Source: Candidatus Wolfebacteria bacterium (GTDB lineage Bacteria > Patescibacteriota > Minisyncoccia > UBA6257 > UBA9933). Taken from it: DNA of 27,037 bases. Made by a program: the position numbers and the translations under genes. This document shows positions 1 to 6,552 of this stretch, piece after piece. The stretch covers positions 1 to 27,037 of the forward strand of contig JAPLZW010000012.1 of NCBI GenBank assembly GCA_026394835.1, read 5' to 3'. Within the stretch, counting starts at the first letter, position 1. Each line of letters opens with the position of its first letter. Below the pieces are notes generated by a model. The model was given only the letters and a program-made list of their open reading frames with translations, had not been told where the DNA came from and searched no databases.

Positions 1-231
1 ACCAAATTGAAGAACCACCCCTAAAGATCTCGCTAATCTCTGCAAAAGATCTAACCCGATATTTATATCGGCGTTTTCAATTTTAGAAATTATTGCCTGC
101 GTAGTCCCTACTTCTTCTGCTAATTTTTGCTGACTCCAATCCTTCAATCTCCTTCGTTCATTAACTGCGATTGCGAGTTCTACCAAAACCTCCATCTCTC
201 TAGAGATTTCTTTAAATTCTGGGCTTGTCAT
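1..231 (-). CDS. Xre-family HTH antitoxin (HigA-like), C-terminus cut by window edge
   Basis: An open frame starts at ATG 231 and reads leftward off the window; 77 residues are visible (MTSPEFKEISREMEVLV...). Residues about 32-60 read as a helix-turn-helix, with SQQKLAEEVGTTQAIISKIE matching the Xre/Cro pattern (Q at helix 2, recognition helix TQAIISKIE). It lies 22 bp downstream of a RelE/HigB-like toxin gene on the same strand. This toxin-first order is typical of higBA pairs, so it most likely neutralises that toxin and represses the shared promoter through the palindrome at 710-729. The pairing is inferred from context. The C-terminus cannot be judged. Confidence 0.75.
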   Translation of the reverse strand, partial: MTSPEFKEISREMEVLVELAIAVNERRRLKDWSQQKLAEEVGTTQAIISKIENADINIGLDLLQRLARSLGVVLQFG

Positions 232-253
232 GATTAAATCAACTCCATTTTTT

Positions 254-679
254 TTATTGTTCAAATTTTTCATACTGATTAGGATTTTTTACGAAATCAT
301 CATAAAAACATTTTGTAACTTTGTATTCTTTCTCGTTCTTCCTGTGCTGTTTACCCTTTTCGTATATTTTAGGCTTATCAAAAGCATTTAGAAGAACCAA
401 CATTGCTCTTTCGTAGCAAAAATATAAAATCCTTACCACTCTATCATTTTCAGGAATTCTGAACTCTTGAAATGGGTAATTGAGGAGAGGAGACGAAAAT
501 TCTCCCCCGGCAATACCATTATTCTCGGTGGCATGCTTTATTACTGACTTAATCTTGAAGAATTTTCTCAATTTTTCAGTAACTTTTTTATCTTGATCTT
601 TTTTTAGTCGGGAGTAACGCGAAAGATACTCTTTTACAGGTAAGGCTCCCGATTTCGTACGGTAATACACTGGTTCCAT
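254..679 (-). CDS. RelE/HigB-superfamily (Gp49-like) toxin
   Basis: A 141-residue protein from ATG 679. The N-terminus (EPVYYRTKSGALPVKEYL) and the core PFQEFRIPENDRVVRILYF followed by a hydrophobic strand (AMLVLLNAFDKP) and Lys/Tyr-rich segment match the phage Gp49/HigB branch of the RelE fold. That family usually cleaves mRNA on the ribosome. The family normally ends about 15-25 residues after the LxxFxK strand; this one carries a longer charged tail. It is followed 22 bp later by an Xre-type antitoxin gene, and a consensus-like promoter with an overlapping palindrome lies just upstream. Fold assignment is by motif reading; mRNA interferase activity is inferred from the family. Confidence 0.72.
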   Translation of the reverse strand: MEPVYYRTKSGALPVKEYLSRYSRLKKDQDKKVTEKLRKFFKIKSVIKHATENNGIAGGEFSSPLLNYPFQEFRIPENDRVVRILYFCYERAMLVLLNAFDKPKIYEKGKQHRKNEKEYKVTKCFYDDFVKNPNQYEKFEQ

Positions 680-708
680 AAATTTTCAAAGCCTTGCGAT
701 AATAAGCC

Positions 709-738
709 ATTATATCTTATTAGATATAACGAAGTCAA
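709..738 (-). promoter_or_regulatory. Promoter and operator of the toxin-antitoxin pair
   Basis: On the minus strand there is TTGACT (733-738), an 18-bp spacer and TATAAT (709-714), about 30 bp before the toxin start. A perfect inverted repeat TTATATCT-tatt-AGATATAA spans 710-729, covering the -10 box and most of the spacer. This is where an Xre antitoxin would be expected to bind for autorepression. The sequence elements are visible; the regulator is inferred. Confidence 0.6.
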
Positions 739-819
739 CCCCCTTTTTGTTTCAAAGAGAGACCTATTAAATCATCCACCACGCAACGAGCCCTAAGGGG
801 AATCAAACAAAATTGCCCG

Positions 820-1515
820 CTATATAGCTAATCGCTTCACGACACCATCAATATACCCTCTAACCTGATAGAATAATTGACGCTCCGGACTGACCTTTAT
901 TTCAAGAGTCCCGTAAGGTAAAAATTTTTTATCGCGTTTAAACTTACTGGCGCGGCTAATTTGCCTGGTGATATAAAAATTTGATTCGGGTAATTTGGTC
1001 GTGCCGGCCCAAAATTTTCGGACCGCCCCCTCTTTTATATTATCGTGAATATGTATATTGCCTTTTATCCTCTCGTTTTGCGCGCCTAGAATTCTCCTGA
1101 GAAACAAGGCGTAGGTTTTAATTATCTCGGGATTTGAATTTGAGAACGAAAGGTATGGATATTTATAACGACCGTGACGAATGGTGCCCTCACCCCAATA
1201 GAGCATTGACCCAATTAAAAGCAACTCATAATCGGAAATAGGTTTTATTGATTTGATTGAGTTTGAAAGAATTAATTTATTTTCTTTGTCTATCCGTGCG
1301 GTTCGCTTTTTATTAAAGGCGAAAAGCCCCCGCTTATAAGCGATTTCAACATTCTTTTTTAAGCGCTCCTTAGCCTCAATTGAGAGCTTAATATCTTTAA
1401 ACCAAAAACTTAGTGTCCCTTTTGATGGGATTTTAAGGAGTTTGAGAATTTCGCCATAGCTTTTCCCCTCCAGCCTTAATTTAATAGCTTTCTCCTTCTT
1501 AGTTTTTTGTACCAT
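820..1515 (-). CDS. HTH plus LAGLIDADG-like domain protein
   Basis: A 231-residue protein from ATG 1515. Residues 1-40 look like a resolvase/transposase-type HTH (KEKAIKLRLEGKSYGEILKLLKIPSKGTLSFWF). Residues about 98-150 contain YELLLIGSMLYWGEGT followed by LSFSNSNPEIIKTYALFLRRIL. This resembles one LAGLIDADG motif (here GSMLYWGEG, without the usual acidic DG ending) and the following strand-helix of homing endonucleases or WhiA-like regulators. The acidic position is E rather than D, so catalysis is uncertain. An extended -10 (TGnTATAAT pattern) lies at about 1530-1538 on the minus strand. It may be a domesticated DNA-binding protein or a degenerate homing enzyme. It stands alone, 54 bp from tRNA-Glu. 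Confidence 0.6.
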   Translation of the reverse strand: MVQKTKKEKAIKLRLEGKSYGEILKLLKIPSKGTLSFWFKDIKLSIEAKERLKKNVEIAYKRGLFAFNKKRTARIDKENKLILSNSIKSIKPISDYELLLIGSMLYWGEGTIRHGRYKYPYLSFSNSNPEIIKTYALFLRRILGAQNERIKGNIHIHDNIKEGAVRKFWAGTTKLPESNFYITRQISRASKFKRDKKFLPYGTLEIKVSPERQLFYQVRGYIDGVVKRLAI

Positions 1516-1569
1516 CGTTTATAGCTATAATTATAGCATTCGGTAGTACAATTTAAAGTGGATAATTCG

Positions 1570-1641
1570 TAGCCCTACGGAGGATCGAACTCCGATTTTG
1601 TCCGTGAAAGGGACATGTCCTAGCCATTAGACGATGGGGCC
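1570..1641 (-). tRNA. tRNA-Glu (UUC)
   Basis: The minus strand folds as a 72-nt cloverleaf. The acceptor GGCCCCA pairs with TAGGGCT, with one C-A mismatch and one G-U. The D arm contains GTCTAATGGCTAGGAC, the anticodon stem-loop is TGTCC-CTTTCAC-GGACA giving anticodon TTC, and the T arm is CGGAG-TTCGATC-CTCCG. The discriminator is A and CCA is not encoded. The D arm closely resembles bacterial tRNA-Glu. Confidence 0.93.
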
Positions 1642-1658
1642 AGCCCGCCATTGGCGGG

Positions 1659-1698
1659 AAATTCCAAAATCCAATTATCAAATCCCAACTACTAAATA
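1659..1698. repeat. AT-rich low-complexity repeat (AAATTCCAA / ACTACTAA type)
   Basis: Between tRNA-Glu and the end of the cysteine desulfurase gene lies a tract of AAATTCCAAAATCC, AAATCCCAAC and ACTACTAAATACTAACT units. The same vocabulary recurs at 2191-2298 (inside iscS), 6000-6020, 13630-13718 and 25803-25885. A 6-bp hairpin CCCGCC-att-GGCGGG (1644-1658) separates it from the tRNA. Confidence 0.6.
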
Positions 1699-3138
1699 CT
1701 AACTGCTAATCACTCGCTTTATCCTGCGAATTGCCTCTTTAATTTCGGCTTTGGTAGTGGGTTTGCCGAGCGTTATACGTAAGCTTGATTTTATCCGCTC
1801 TAGGGGTATTCCGCAAGCTTTTAAGACGTGCGACGGCTCCACGCCCCGCGCCGAGCAAGCCGAACCCGCCGAAACCGCAATGCCCGCCAAATCAAACTTA
1901 ATCAGTAAATCTTCCGCCTTATGCCCCGGGAAATAAATATTTAAATTATTAGGTAAGGACGCTGATTCATGCTGATATTGCTGATTTATGCCGATGGGCG
2001 TATTTAGTTGAATTTTTGGGAAAATTTTTTTTAGCTCGCTCCAAAAATAATTCCTCAACCCCTCTATTCTATCTTTCTCCCTTTCTCTATCTTTATCTAT
2101 TATTTCTACCGCTTTCGCGAACCCGGCAATTCCGGGAATATTTTCCGTGCCCGAACGTAATCCGTATTCCTGGCCACCGCCAACCGCCAGCGGTGAAACC
2201 GATGGCAAATTCCAAGCACTAAATCCCAAATTCCAATTTTTTGAGTTTTGATTATTGGTATTTTGAATTTGTTTGTTATTTGGATTTTGTAATTTGGAAT
2301 TTATATAAAGCGCTCCCACTCCTTTTGGCCCATAGATTTTATGTGCCGACAGGGTCATCAAATCCACGCCGAGTTTTTTGACATCAAAGTCCAGATATTG
2401 GAACGCCTGGACGGCGTCGGTGTGTAGTAGGGGGAATAATGAATTATGAATTGTGAATTGTGAATTGTCACTTAATTCATTATTTTTAATTCTTAATTCT
2501 TCGCGGAATTTTTTGATTATTTCCGAAATTTCCGCGATCGGCTGTATTGTTCCGATTTCATTATTCGCATACATCACAGAAACTAATATTGTCCTCTCAT
2601 CTAAATTTTCCCGCAGCGCAGTTAACTGCACCAATCCATTTTTATCAACCGGCAGGTAAATAACCTCAACGCCGTCTTTTTCTAAGTCGCGGCAGGTTTC
2701 CAAAATTGATTCATGTTCGATACTACTTACCACAACCTTGGGCGGTAAGAAGTTGTTTGAAAAAGTGTCGCGCAGGCTGAGCGGGCATGGTTCCGAGCTA
2801 TGCGAGGAGAGCGAAGCCGAGCGGTCAAGCCGCGATTTCCTCGCAGGGGAAATCGACGGCGTCTTTTGAAAACAATTTCTTACCGCCCCCAATACGCCCC
2901 GCAGGGCTAAGTTATTCGCCTCGGTCGCCGAACCCGTAAAAATTACCTCGCGGAAATCCGTATTGATAGCTTTCGCGATTTTTTCGCGCGAATCATCCAG
3001 GGCCGCCATAGCTTCCTGTCCGAAAGAATGGAGCGAACCGGCATTGCCGAATTTATCCGAAAAATATGGCTTCATTGCAACAAAAACAGCCGGGTCAACC
3101 GGAGTCGTCGCCGCGTAATCGAAATAGATTTTTTTCAT
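1699..3138 (-). CDS. iscS: Cysteine desulfurase (NifS/IscS-type) with four repeat-derived insertions
   Basis: A PLP enzyme that takes sulfur from cysteine for Fe-S cluster assembly and tRNA thiolation. The hallmarks are present: N-terminal YFDYAATTPVDP, TGSATEANNLAL, the cofactor-stacking His in SSIEHES (H142), the Schiff-base lysine in LSAHKIYGPKG (K267) and the catalytic cysteine in SAGSACSARGVEPSHVLKA (C428). At 479 residues it is about 80-100 longer than usual. The excess is at residues about 89-133, 216-235, 281-316 and 380-394, whose DNA is repeat sequence (an inverted-repeat element and three low-complexity tracts). All insertions keep the frame and fall between conserved blocks, so the gene may still be functional. 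The ATG is 18 bp after the pilin gene's stop. Confidence 0.93.
   Translation of the reverse strand: MKKIYFDYAATTPVDPAVFVAMKPYFSDKFGNAGSLHSFGQEAMAALDDSREKIAKAINTDFREVIFTGSATEANNLALRGVLGAVRNCFQKTPSISPARKSRLDRSASLSSHSSEPCPLSLRDTFSNNFLPPKVVVSSIEHESILETCRDLEKDGVEVIYLPVDKNGLVQLTALRENLDERTILVSVMYANNEIGTIQPIAEISEIIKKFREELRIKNNELSDNSQFTIHNSLFPLLHTDAVQAFQYLDFDVKKLGVDLMTLSAHKIYGPKGVGALYINSKLQNPNNKQIQNTNNQNSKNWNLGFSAWNLPSVSPLAVGGGQEYGLRSGTENIPGIAGFAKAVEIIDKDREREKDRIEGLRNYFWSELKKIFPKIQLNTPIGINQQYQHESASLPNNLNIYFPGHKAEDLLIKFDLAGIAVSAGSACSARGVEPSHVLKACGIPLERIKSSLRITLGKPTTKAEIKEAIRRIKRVISS
1957..2001. repeat. In-gene ATAAATCAG-type repeat (iscS insertion 4)
   Basis: On the minus strand this tract carries GCATAAATCAGC, ATATCAGC and ATGAATCAGC units. 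They match the tract just upstream of the pilB/gspE start (15304-15344). It encodes residues about 380-394 of the desulfurase (PIGINQQYQHESA), which have no counterpart in the conserved family pattern. Confidence 0.5.
2191..2298. repeat. In-gene AAATTCCAA-type repeat (iscS insertion 3)
   Basis: A tract of units such as CCAAATTCC, AAATTACAAAATCC and AATACCAATAATC, encoding the Asn/Gln-rich stretch KLQNPNNKQIQNTNNQNSK and what follows (residues about 281-316). It is the same repeat family as the intergenic tracts at 1659-1698 and 25803-25885. Here it lies in frame between the strand after the PLP lysine and the conserved GGGQEYGLRSGTEN block. Confidence 0.65.
2434..2493. repeat. In-gene GAATTGTGAATT-type repeat (iscS insertion 2)
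   Basis: The plus strand shows tandem GAATTATGAATTGTGAATTGT units followed by an inverted ATTCATTATTTTTAATTCTTAATTC segment. It encodes residues about 216-235 (RIKNNELSDNSQFTIHNSLF), placed just before the conserved PLLHTDAVQAF block. Confidence 0.6.
2740..2888. repeat. MITE-like palindromic element inserted in frame in iscS (insertion 1)
   Basis: Terminal inverted repeats of 19 bp with one mismatch (2740-2758, GGGCGGTAAGAAGTTGTTT, against 2870-2888) enclose a GC-rich core with its own hairpin (GATTTCC...GGAAATC near 2834-2854). The core encodes an unconserved Ser/Arg-rich segment (residues about 89-133) of the cysteine desulfurase, splitting LRGVLGAV from KVVVSSIEHES. No clear target-site duplication is visible. 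It has no coding capacity of its own. Confidence 0.65.
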
Positions 3139-3156
3139 TGCAAATATTTTATAAGG

Positions 3157-4362
3157 CTATTCTCCAGCGTTGTAAATGGTCTGGATCTCGGAAGAGGTCA
3201 AGCCCCTGTTATAAATTCGGACATTATCGATGATCGCTTTGGAATAATAATCAACCGAATTAGCGTAACCTCCCACAAAGATTATGTTCCCTACGTCCCG
3301 AAGGGGACCTGTCATGCTGTTTGTATTCTTCGCCTGCCCGTTTGTGTAAAGCGTCATACCTGCGCCGTCCCAAACCCCGGCGACATGATACCACTGGCTA
3401 TAGCTATTCCCTAAGCTCTGGGCTAAAGAAGACTGGCCGGCCGCGTTATAAAGAGCGAATGAAAAAGTCGTCTGCGCGCCAAAAACAAGGCCAATATGAT
3501 AACCGTTCCTCGCGAGGATAAACTGCAAATGAGTACCTCCTGATTGCATATTAACCCAAGCCATAAGAGTAAAAGGTTTTGAGTTGCCATCCGCCACGTC
3601 CGCCAAGGCTCCGTTATTGGAAAAAGAAACATAATCATCTACCCCGTCAAAACTTAAAGCGCTGCCCTTGAGGCCGGGAATCGCGTAGGTTACGCCGCCG
3701 GATTGCGTCCCATTATTGCCGTATCCGCTTGAATCAGAGAGAACCCCAGCGGATTCATCAAACTTCCAGTAGCCGACAAGTCCTCCGACAAAAGGAGCGA
3801 GATTGACGTCAGTGCCTTCTTCGTAGATGGATGGGTCAGGACCGCCGTCTTTGCCGGCCTGGGCCGTATATTTGGCTGATTCGAATCTCGCGGCGAGCTT
3901 CCAGCTACCTCCCATCACGTAGGTGTAGCAGTTGCCTGTTGAAGTGGTATTGATTGGGTCCACAGGCAGCTTTTCCAAGGGTGAGCCATAAGAGACCAAA
4001 TTGAAATTCACGGGTATCCAGCCTGTGCCGTCAGAATCTCTCAAGGTGGAGCTTGAGACGCAGGCGTAAGACCAACCTGAGGGCAGGGTGGGCAAACCAA
4101 GGTTAGCACAAGTAGTCGTGGAGTCAGGGATGGAAATATAGACGGTGTTTAAGGTGCCAAGATTAGTCTGGCCTGAAGACTGGTAGACAGAGAGGGCTTT
4201 GTTTATGGTGGCGAGGTCAGCGATTCTGTTACTGTCTCTTGCTTGTTTTACGAGCTCTGTGGGATTCAAGGCCAAGACAGCGACGGTGGCTAAGACGGCC
4301 AAAACACCAATCACGATTAACAACTCTATGAGAGTGAAAGAAGAGTTCCTTGAAAAAGCCAT
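3157..4362 (-). CDS. Type IV pilin-like protein fused to a LamG (concanavalin-like) domain
   Basis: The start is placed at ATG 4362, because the open frame further upstream overlaps the neighbouring gene and precedes the prepilin leader. The leader MAFSRNSS is followed by the class III signal FTLIELLIVIGVLAVLATVA, with the conserved Glu at +5. The residue before the cleavage site is Ser instead of the usual Gly. The next ~170 residues look like a pseudopilin head (KQARDSNRIADLATINKAL, Cys pairs). From about residue 190, GLVGYWKFDESAG through DNVRIYNRGLTSSEIQTIY is a LamG/laminin_G_3 jellyroll ending at the C-terminus. It is probably a minor pilin displaying a carbohydrate- or surface-binding lectin fold; the PilB/GspE ATPase at 15349 could power it. 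Length is 401 residues. Confidence 0.88.
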   Translation of the reverse strand: MAFSRNSSFTLIELLIVIGVLAVLATVAVLALNPTELVKQARDSNRIADLATINKALSVYQSSGQTNLGTLNTVYISIPDSTTTCANLGLPTLPSGWSYACVSSSTLRDSDGTGWIPVNFNLVSYGSPLEKLPVDPINTTSTGNCYTYVMGGSWKLAARFESAKYTAQAGKDGGPDPSIYEEGTDVNLAPFVGGLVGYWKFDESAGVLSDSSGYGNNGTQSGGVTYAIPGLKGSALSFDGVDDYVSFSNNGALADVADGNSKPFTLMAWVNMQSGGTHLQFILARNGYHIGLVFGAQTTFSFALYNAAGQSSLAQSLGNSYSQWYHVAGVWDGAGMTLYTNGQAKNTNSMTGPLRDVGNIIFVGGYANSVDYYSKAIIDNVRIYNRGLTSSEIQTIYNAGE

Positions 4363-4414
4363 TGCTTTGTAAATATAGCTTAAAAAAGAGGGCTTTTGTA
4401 GCCTATGGCGTCCA

Positions 4415-4894
4415 CTACACGTGCCGGTCCGCGACATTTGATGCCGCGTAGCTTTCGGGTTTCACGCGCGCCTCAAAATTATACGCCCGCACCATCCCCA
4501 AAACTTCCTGAATCATTACTTTGGTTTCGCCTTTTTCTCCCACATCAACATGGATTTCAAAGCTGAAGTCCGGAGCGTTAAGGCTTTTTAAATTTTCCAA
4601 AATCTCCTGCGCCACTTCAATTGAAAGTATGACCTCCTGGATTATCCGGTCATGCAGATTGAAAAATTTTCCGAATTCGGTCCGCCTCCAAAAATACCGG
4701 CCACCGTTGCCCACGCGGTGCACCACGACCGCGGTCACAAAATCCGCGGGCGAGCCGTTATGGCCCTCCGAATCCGAACCGATGATAATTTTATATCTCC
4801 TGGCTTCATCCTTTTTCATGAAACCGATAATCTCCCGGGCGATTTGCCGGGGATTCATTTTCTCGCCAAGAGAACTGTTGAATAATTTATCCAT
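4415..4894 (-). CDS. YkuK/DUF458 RNase H-like protein
   Basis: A 159-residue protein whose pattern matches the YkuK (DUF458) family: KIIIGSDSEGHN, GGRYFWRRTEF, RIIQEVILSIEVAQEI, IHVDVGEKGETK and KPESYAASNVADRHV. Four acidic residues (D41, E87, D117, D156) are placed as in RNase H-fold nucleases. The cellular substrate of the family is not established. ATG 4894 is used; ATG at residue 13 (MNPRQIAREI) is an alternative. It is first in a minus-strand run with the pilin gene (53 bp downstream) and iscS, and divergent from the 5'-3' exonuclease. Confidence 0.8.
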   Translation of the reverse strand: MDKLFNSSLGEKMNPRQIAREIIGFMKKDEARRYKIIIGSDSEGHNGSPADFVTAVVVHRVGNGGRYFWRRTEFGKFFNLHDRIIQEVILSIEVAQEILENLKSLNAPDFSFEIHVDVGEKGETKVMIQEVLGMVRAYNFEARVKPESYAASNVADRHV

Positions 4895-4927
4895 AGAGTG
4901 TTCGCGAATAATGCTAATTTTCTATTT

Positions 4928-4949
4928 AATAATGCGAATTCGCGTTATT
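4928..4949. repeat. GCGAATTCGC-centred palindrome in divergent intergenic region
   Basis: AATAAT-GCGAATTCGC-GTTATT forms a 22-bp near-perfect palindrome between the divergent ykuK-like and exonuclease genes. Related GCGAAT units lie around it and again at 6490-6535. It could be an operator shared by both genes or a dispersed repeat. Confidence 0.45.
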
Positions 4950-5023
4950 TGCAGTTATTTGTATTATTAGCGATTACTATTGCGGTCATTGTATCAACAC
5001 GAATATAAATTTACAATGAGGTG

Positions 5024-5968
5024 ATGAAAAAGCTTTTTTTGCTTGATGCGAATTCTTTAATCCATCGCGCCTACCACGCTTTGCCGCCGTTTACGGATGT
5101 GGAAGGCAATCCAACCGGCGCGCTTTACGGGCTTTCAACCATTTTGCTGAAAATCGTAAAGGACGAATCTCCGGATTATATCGCGGCTTTTTTCGACCGG
5201 CCCGAAGCGACTTTCCGCAAGAAAATTTTTAACGATTACAAAATCCACCGGCCCAAAGCCCCGGACCAGCTTATCGCCCAAATTATTTCAAGCCATAATC
5301 TTTTTGAAAATTTCGGGATGAAAATCTTTGAGTCGCCCGGTTTTGAAGCAGATGATTTGATAGGTACCGCGGTAGAGAAATTCAAAAACGAGCCCGGCCT
5401 CGGAATCACAATTTTTACAGGAGACATGGATTCTTTGCAACTCATAGATAACGGCCATATCCAGGTAAAAGCCCTGAAAACCGGAGTGAGCCAGGTCGCG
5501 ATTTATGACGAAGCCGCGGTCAAAGAACGTTATGGCGTCCCTCCGGAAGACCTCCCCGATTACAAAGGTCTGGTTGGCGACCAATCCGACAACATCCCCG
5601 GAGTGCCGGGCATTGGCCCCAAAACCGCGTCTCAAATAATCCAAAAATATAAAACTTTGGAAAACTTTTTTAAGGATGGAAAAGAAGATAAAAGTTACGC
5701 GAAAATTAAGGAGATGAAAGAACAAGCGCTTTTGTCCCGGGACCTCTCAACCATCAAGCGCGACTCGCCGCTTGAAATTAAAGATATTTCGGAAATTTCC
5801 TATCCCGGGCTGCCTCTCGAAAAAATTCTGGAATATTTCGAAAAACGCGGGTTTAAAAGCCTGATAAACCGCTTGAGCCCGAACGCGGAAGAAATCTCGC
5901 CCAAACCGAAAACTAAAAAGCCGAAGGAAGAGAAAAAGACTCCCTCTCAAAAACAAACACTGTTTTAA
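5024..5968 (+). CDS. Stand-alone 5'-3' exonuclease (PolI N-domain/FEN-type)
   Basis: A flap/5'-3' exonuclease that would remove RNA primers and process flaps. Numbering from GTG 5021, the metal-binding acids are seen in LLDANSLIHRAYH (D9), FFDRPEATFRK (D59), FEADDLIG (E109, D111, D112), FTGDMDSLQL (D135, D137) and GLVGDQSDNIPGVPGIGPKTA (D187/D190 plus the helix-hairpin-helix). No polymerase or 3'-5' domain follows; the protein ends at about 315 residues. The tail from ~290 is Lys/Pro-rich and finishes with QKQTLF, which resembles a sliding-clamp-binding peptide. ATG 5024 is chosen over the adjacent GTG 5021; a GAGGTG overlaps the start. In most bacteria this domain is fused to DNA polymerase I. 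Confidence 0.9.
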   Translation: MKKLFLLDANSLIHRAYHALPPFTDVEGNPTGALYGLSTILLKIVKDESPDYIAAFFDRPEATFRKKIFNDYKIHRPKAPDQLIAQIISSHNLFENFGMKIFESPGFEADDLIGTAVEKFKNEPGLGITIFTGDMDSLQLIDNGHIQVKALKTGVSQVAIYDEAAVKERYGVPPEDLPDYKGLVGDQSDNIPGVPGIGPKTASQIIQKYKTLENFFKDGKEDKSYAKIKEMKEQALLSRDLSTIKRDSPLEIKDISEISYPGLPLEKILEYFEKRGFKSLINRLSPNAEEISPKPKTKKPKEEKKTPSQKQTLF

Positions 5969-5988
5969 AAAACCGGCTTCCGCCGGTT
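5965..5988 (-). terminator. Rho-independent terminator of the rpmH-rnpA-yidC-khpB operon
   Basis: AACCGGC-TTCC-GCCGGTT is a perfect 7-bp stem (5971-5988). Read on the minus strand it is followed by TTTTTT. It lies 41 bp beyond the khpB stop and overlaps the exonuclease stop region, so it ends the leftward operon. It is weak for the plus strand, where no T-run follows. Confidence 0.7.
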
Positions 5989-6029
5989 CTTGAAATAAAT
6001 ACTAAGTCCTAACTACTAGATACTAACTA

Positions 6030-6476
6030 CTATTCTAAAATCGGCTTCACCACCACATACCGCTCTTTGCCCTCGCCCACGCTTTCTGTTTTTATGTCGG
6101 GCCTTGAAGCAAGTTCCGAGTGAATCAGTCTCCTCTCATAAGCGTTCATCGGAGGCAGGGTGATTTCGGTTTTTGTCCCCGCCGCTTTTCTCGCCGCGCC
6201 GCGCGCCAATTCCAAAATAATATTTTCCCGCTCTTTTCTGTAACTATTAACATCCACAAAAACTATGCTTTCGGGATTTCTTTTCTTCGCCATCAGTTTC
6301 ACAAGCAAATTAAAACTGGCGACAATCGACGGCAAATTGTCCTTGATGTAATCGTTGCTTTCGAAAAAAACCGATATCCGGCTGCTCTCCGGCTCCAGAT
6401 TAACCGAAAAATCCCGGAACCCTATCATCTCTATTAATTTTTTTAAATCGTTTTGTAGTTCTTCCATAGCTTTCAT
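6030..6476 (-). CDS. khpB: KhpB/Jag RNA-binding protein (R3H domain)
   Basis: A 148-residue protein. The N-terminal half (residues about 4-90) fits the divergent KH domain of Jag/KhpB (LKKLIEMIGFRDFSVNLE..., then SIVFVDVNSYRKERENII). The C-terminal part is an R3H domain (LPPMNAYERRLIHSELASRPDIKTESVGEGKERYVVVKP), with the Arg and His of the motif in ERRLIH. The usual N-terminal Jag_N domain is missing, giving a short form. It follows yidC on the same strand, the conserved rpmH-rnpA-yidC-jag order. KhpB acts in RNA binding and control of cell envelope growth in other bacteria. ATG at 6467 is an alternative start. Confidence 0.85.
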   Translation of the reverse strand: MKAMEELQNDLKKLIEMIGFRDFSVNLEPESSRISVFFESNDYIKDNLPSIVASFNLLVKLMAKKRNPESIVFVDVNSYRKERENIILELARGAARKAAGTKTEITLPPMNAYERRLIHSELASRPDIKTESVGEGKERYVVVKPILE

Positions 6477-6477
6477 A

Positions 6478-6543
6478 ATGCCAATCTACGAATTTATGCG
6501 AATGCCGCGAATATTTATTAGCGGTATTGGCATACGATTAGCA
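6478..6543. repeat. Inverted repeat with GCGAAT units between khpB and yidC
   Basis: ATGCCAAT (6478-6485) and ATTGGCAT (6536-6543) are perfect 8-bp arms. Inside, AATGCCGC (6501-6508) can instead pair with GCGGTATT (6531-6538). GCGAAT units match those near 4905-4950. It lies within the operon, so it may be an mRNA processing or stability hairpin or a dispersed repeat. Confidence 0.45.
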
Positions 6544-6552
6544 TTTTTAGCA

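Noticed and set aside
4363..4437. Upstream extension of the pilin ORF
   Set aside because: Overlaps the ykuK-like gene and would bury the prepilin leader; ATG 4362 fits the class III signal.
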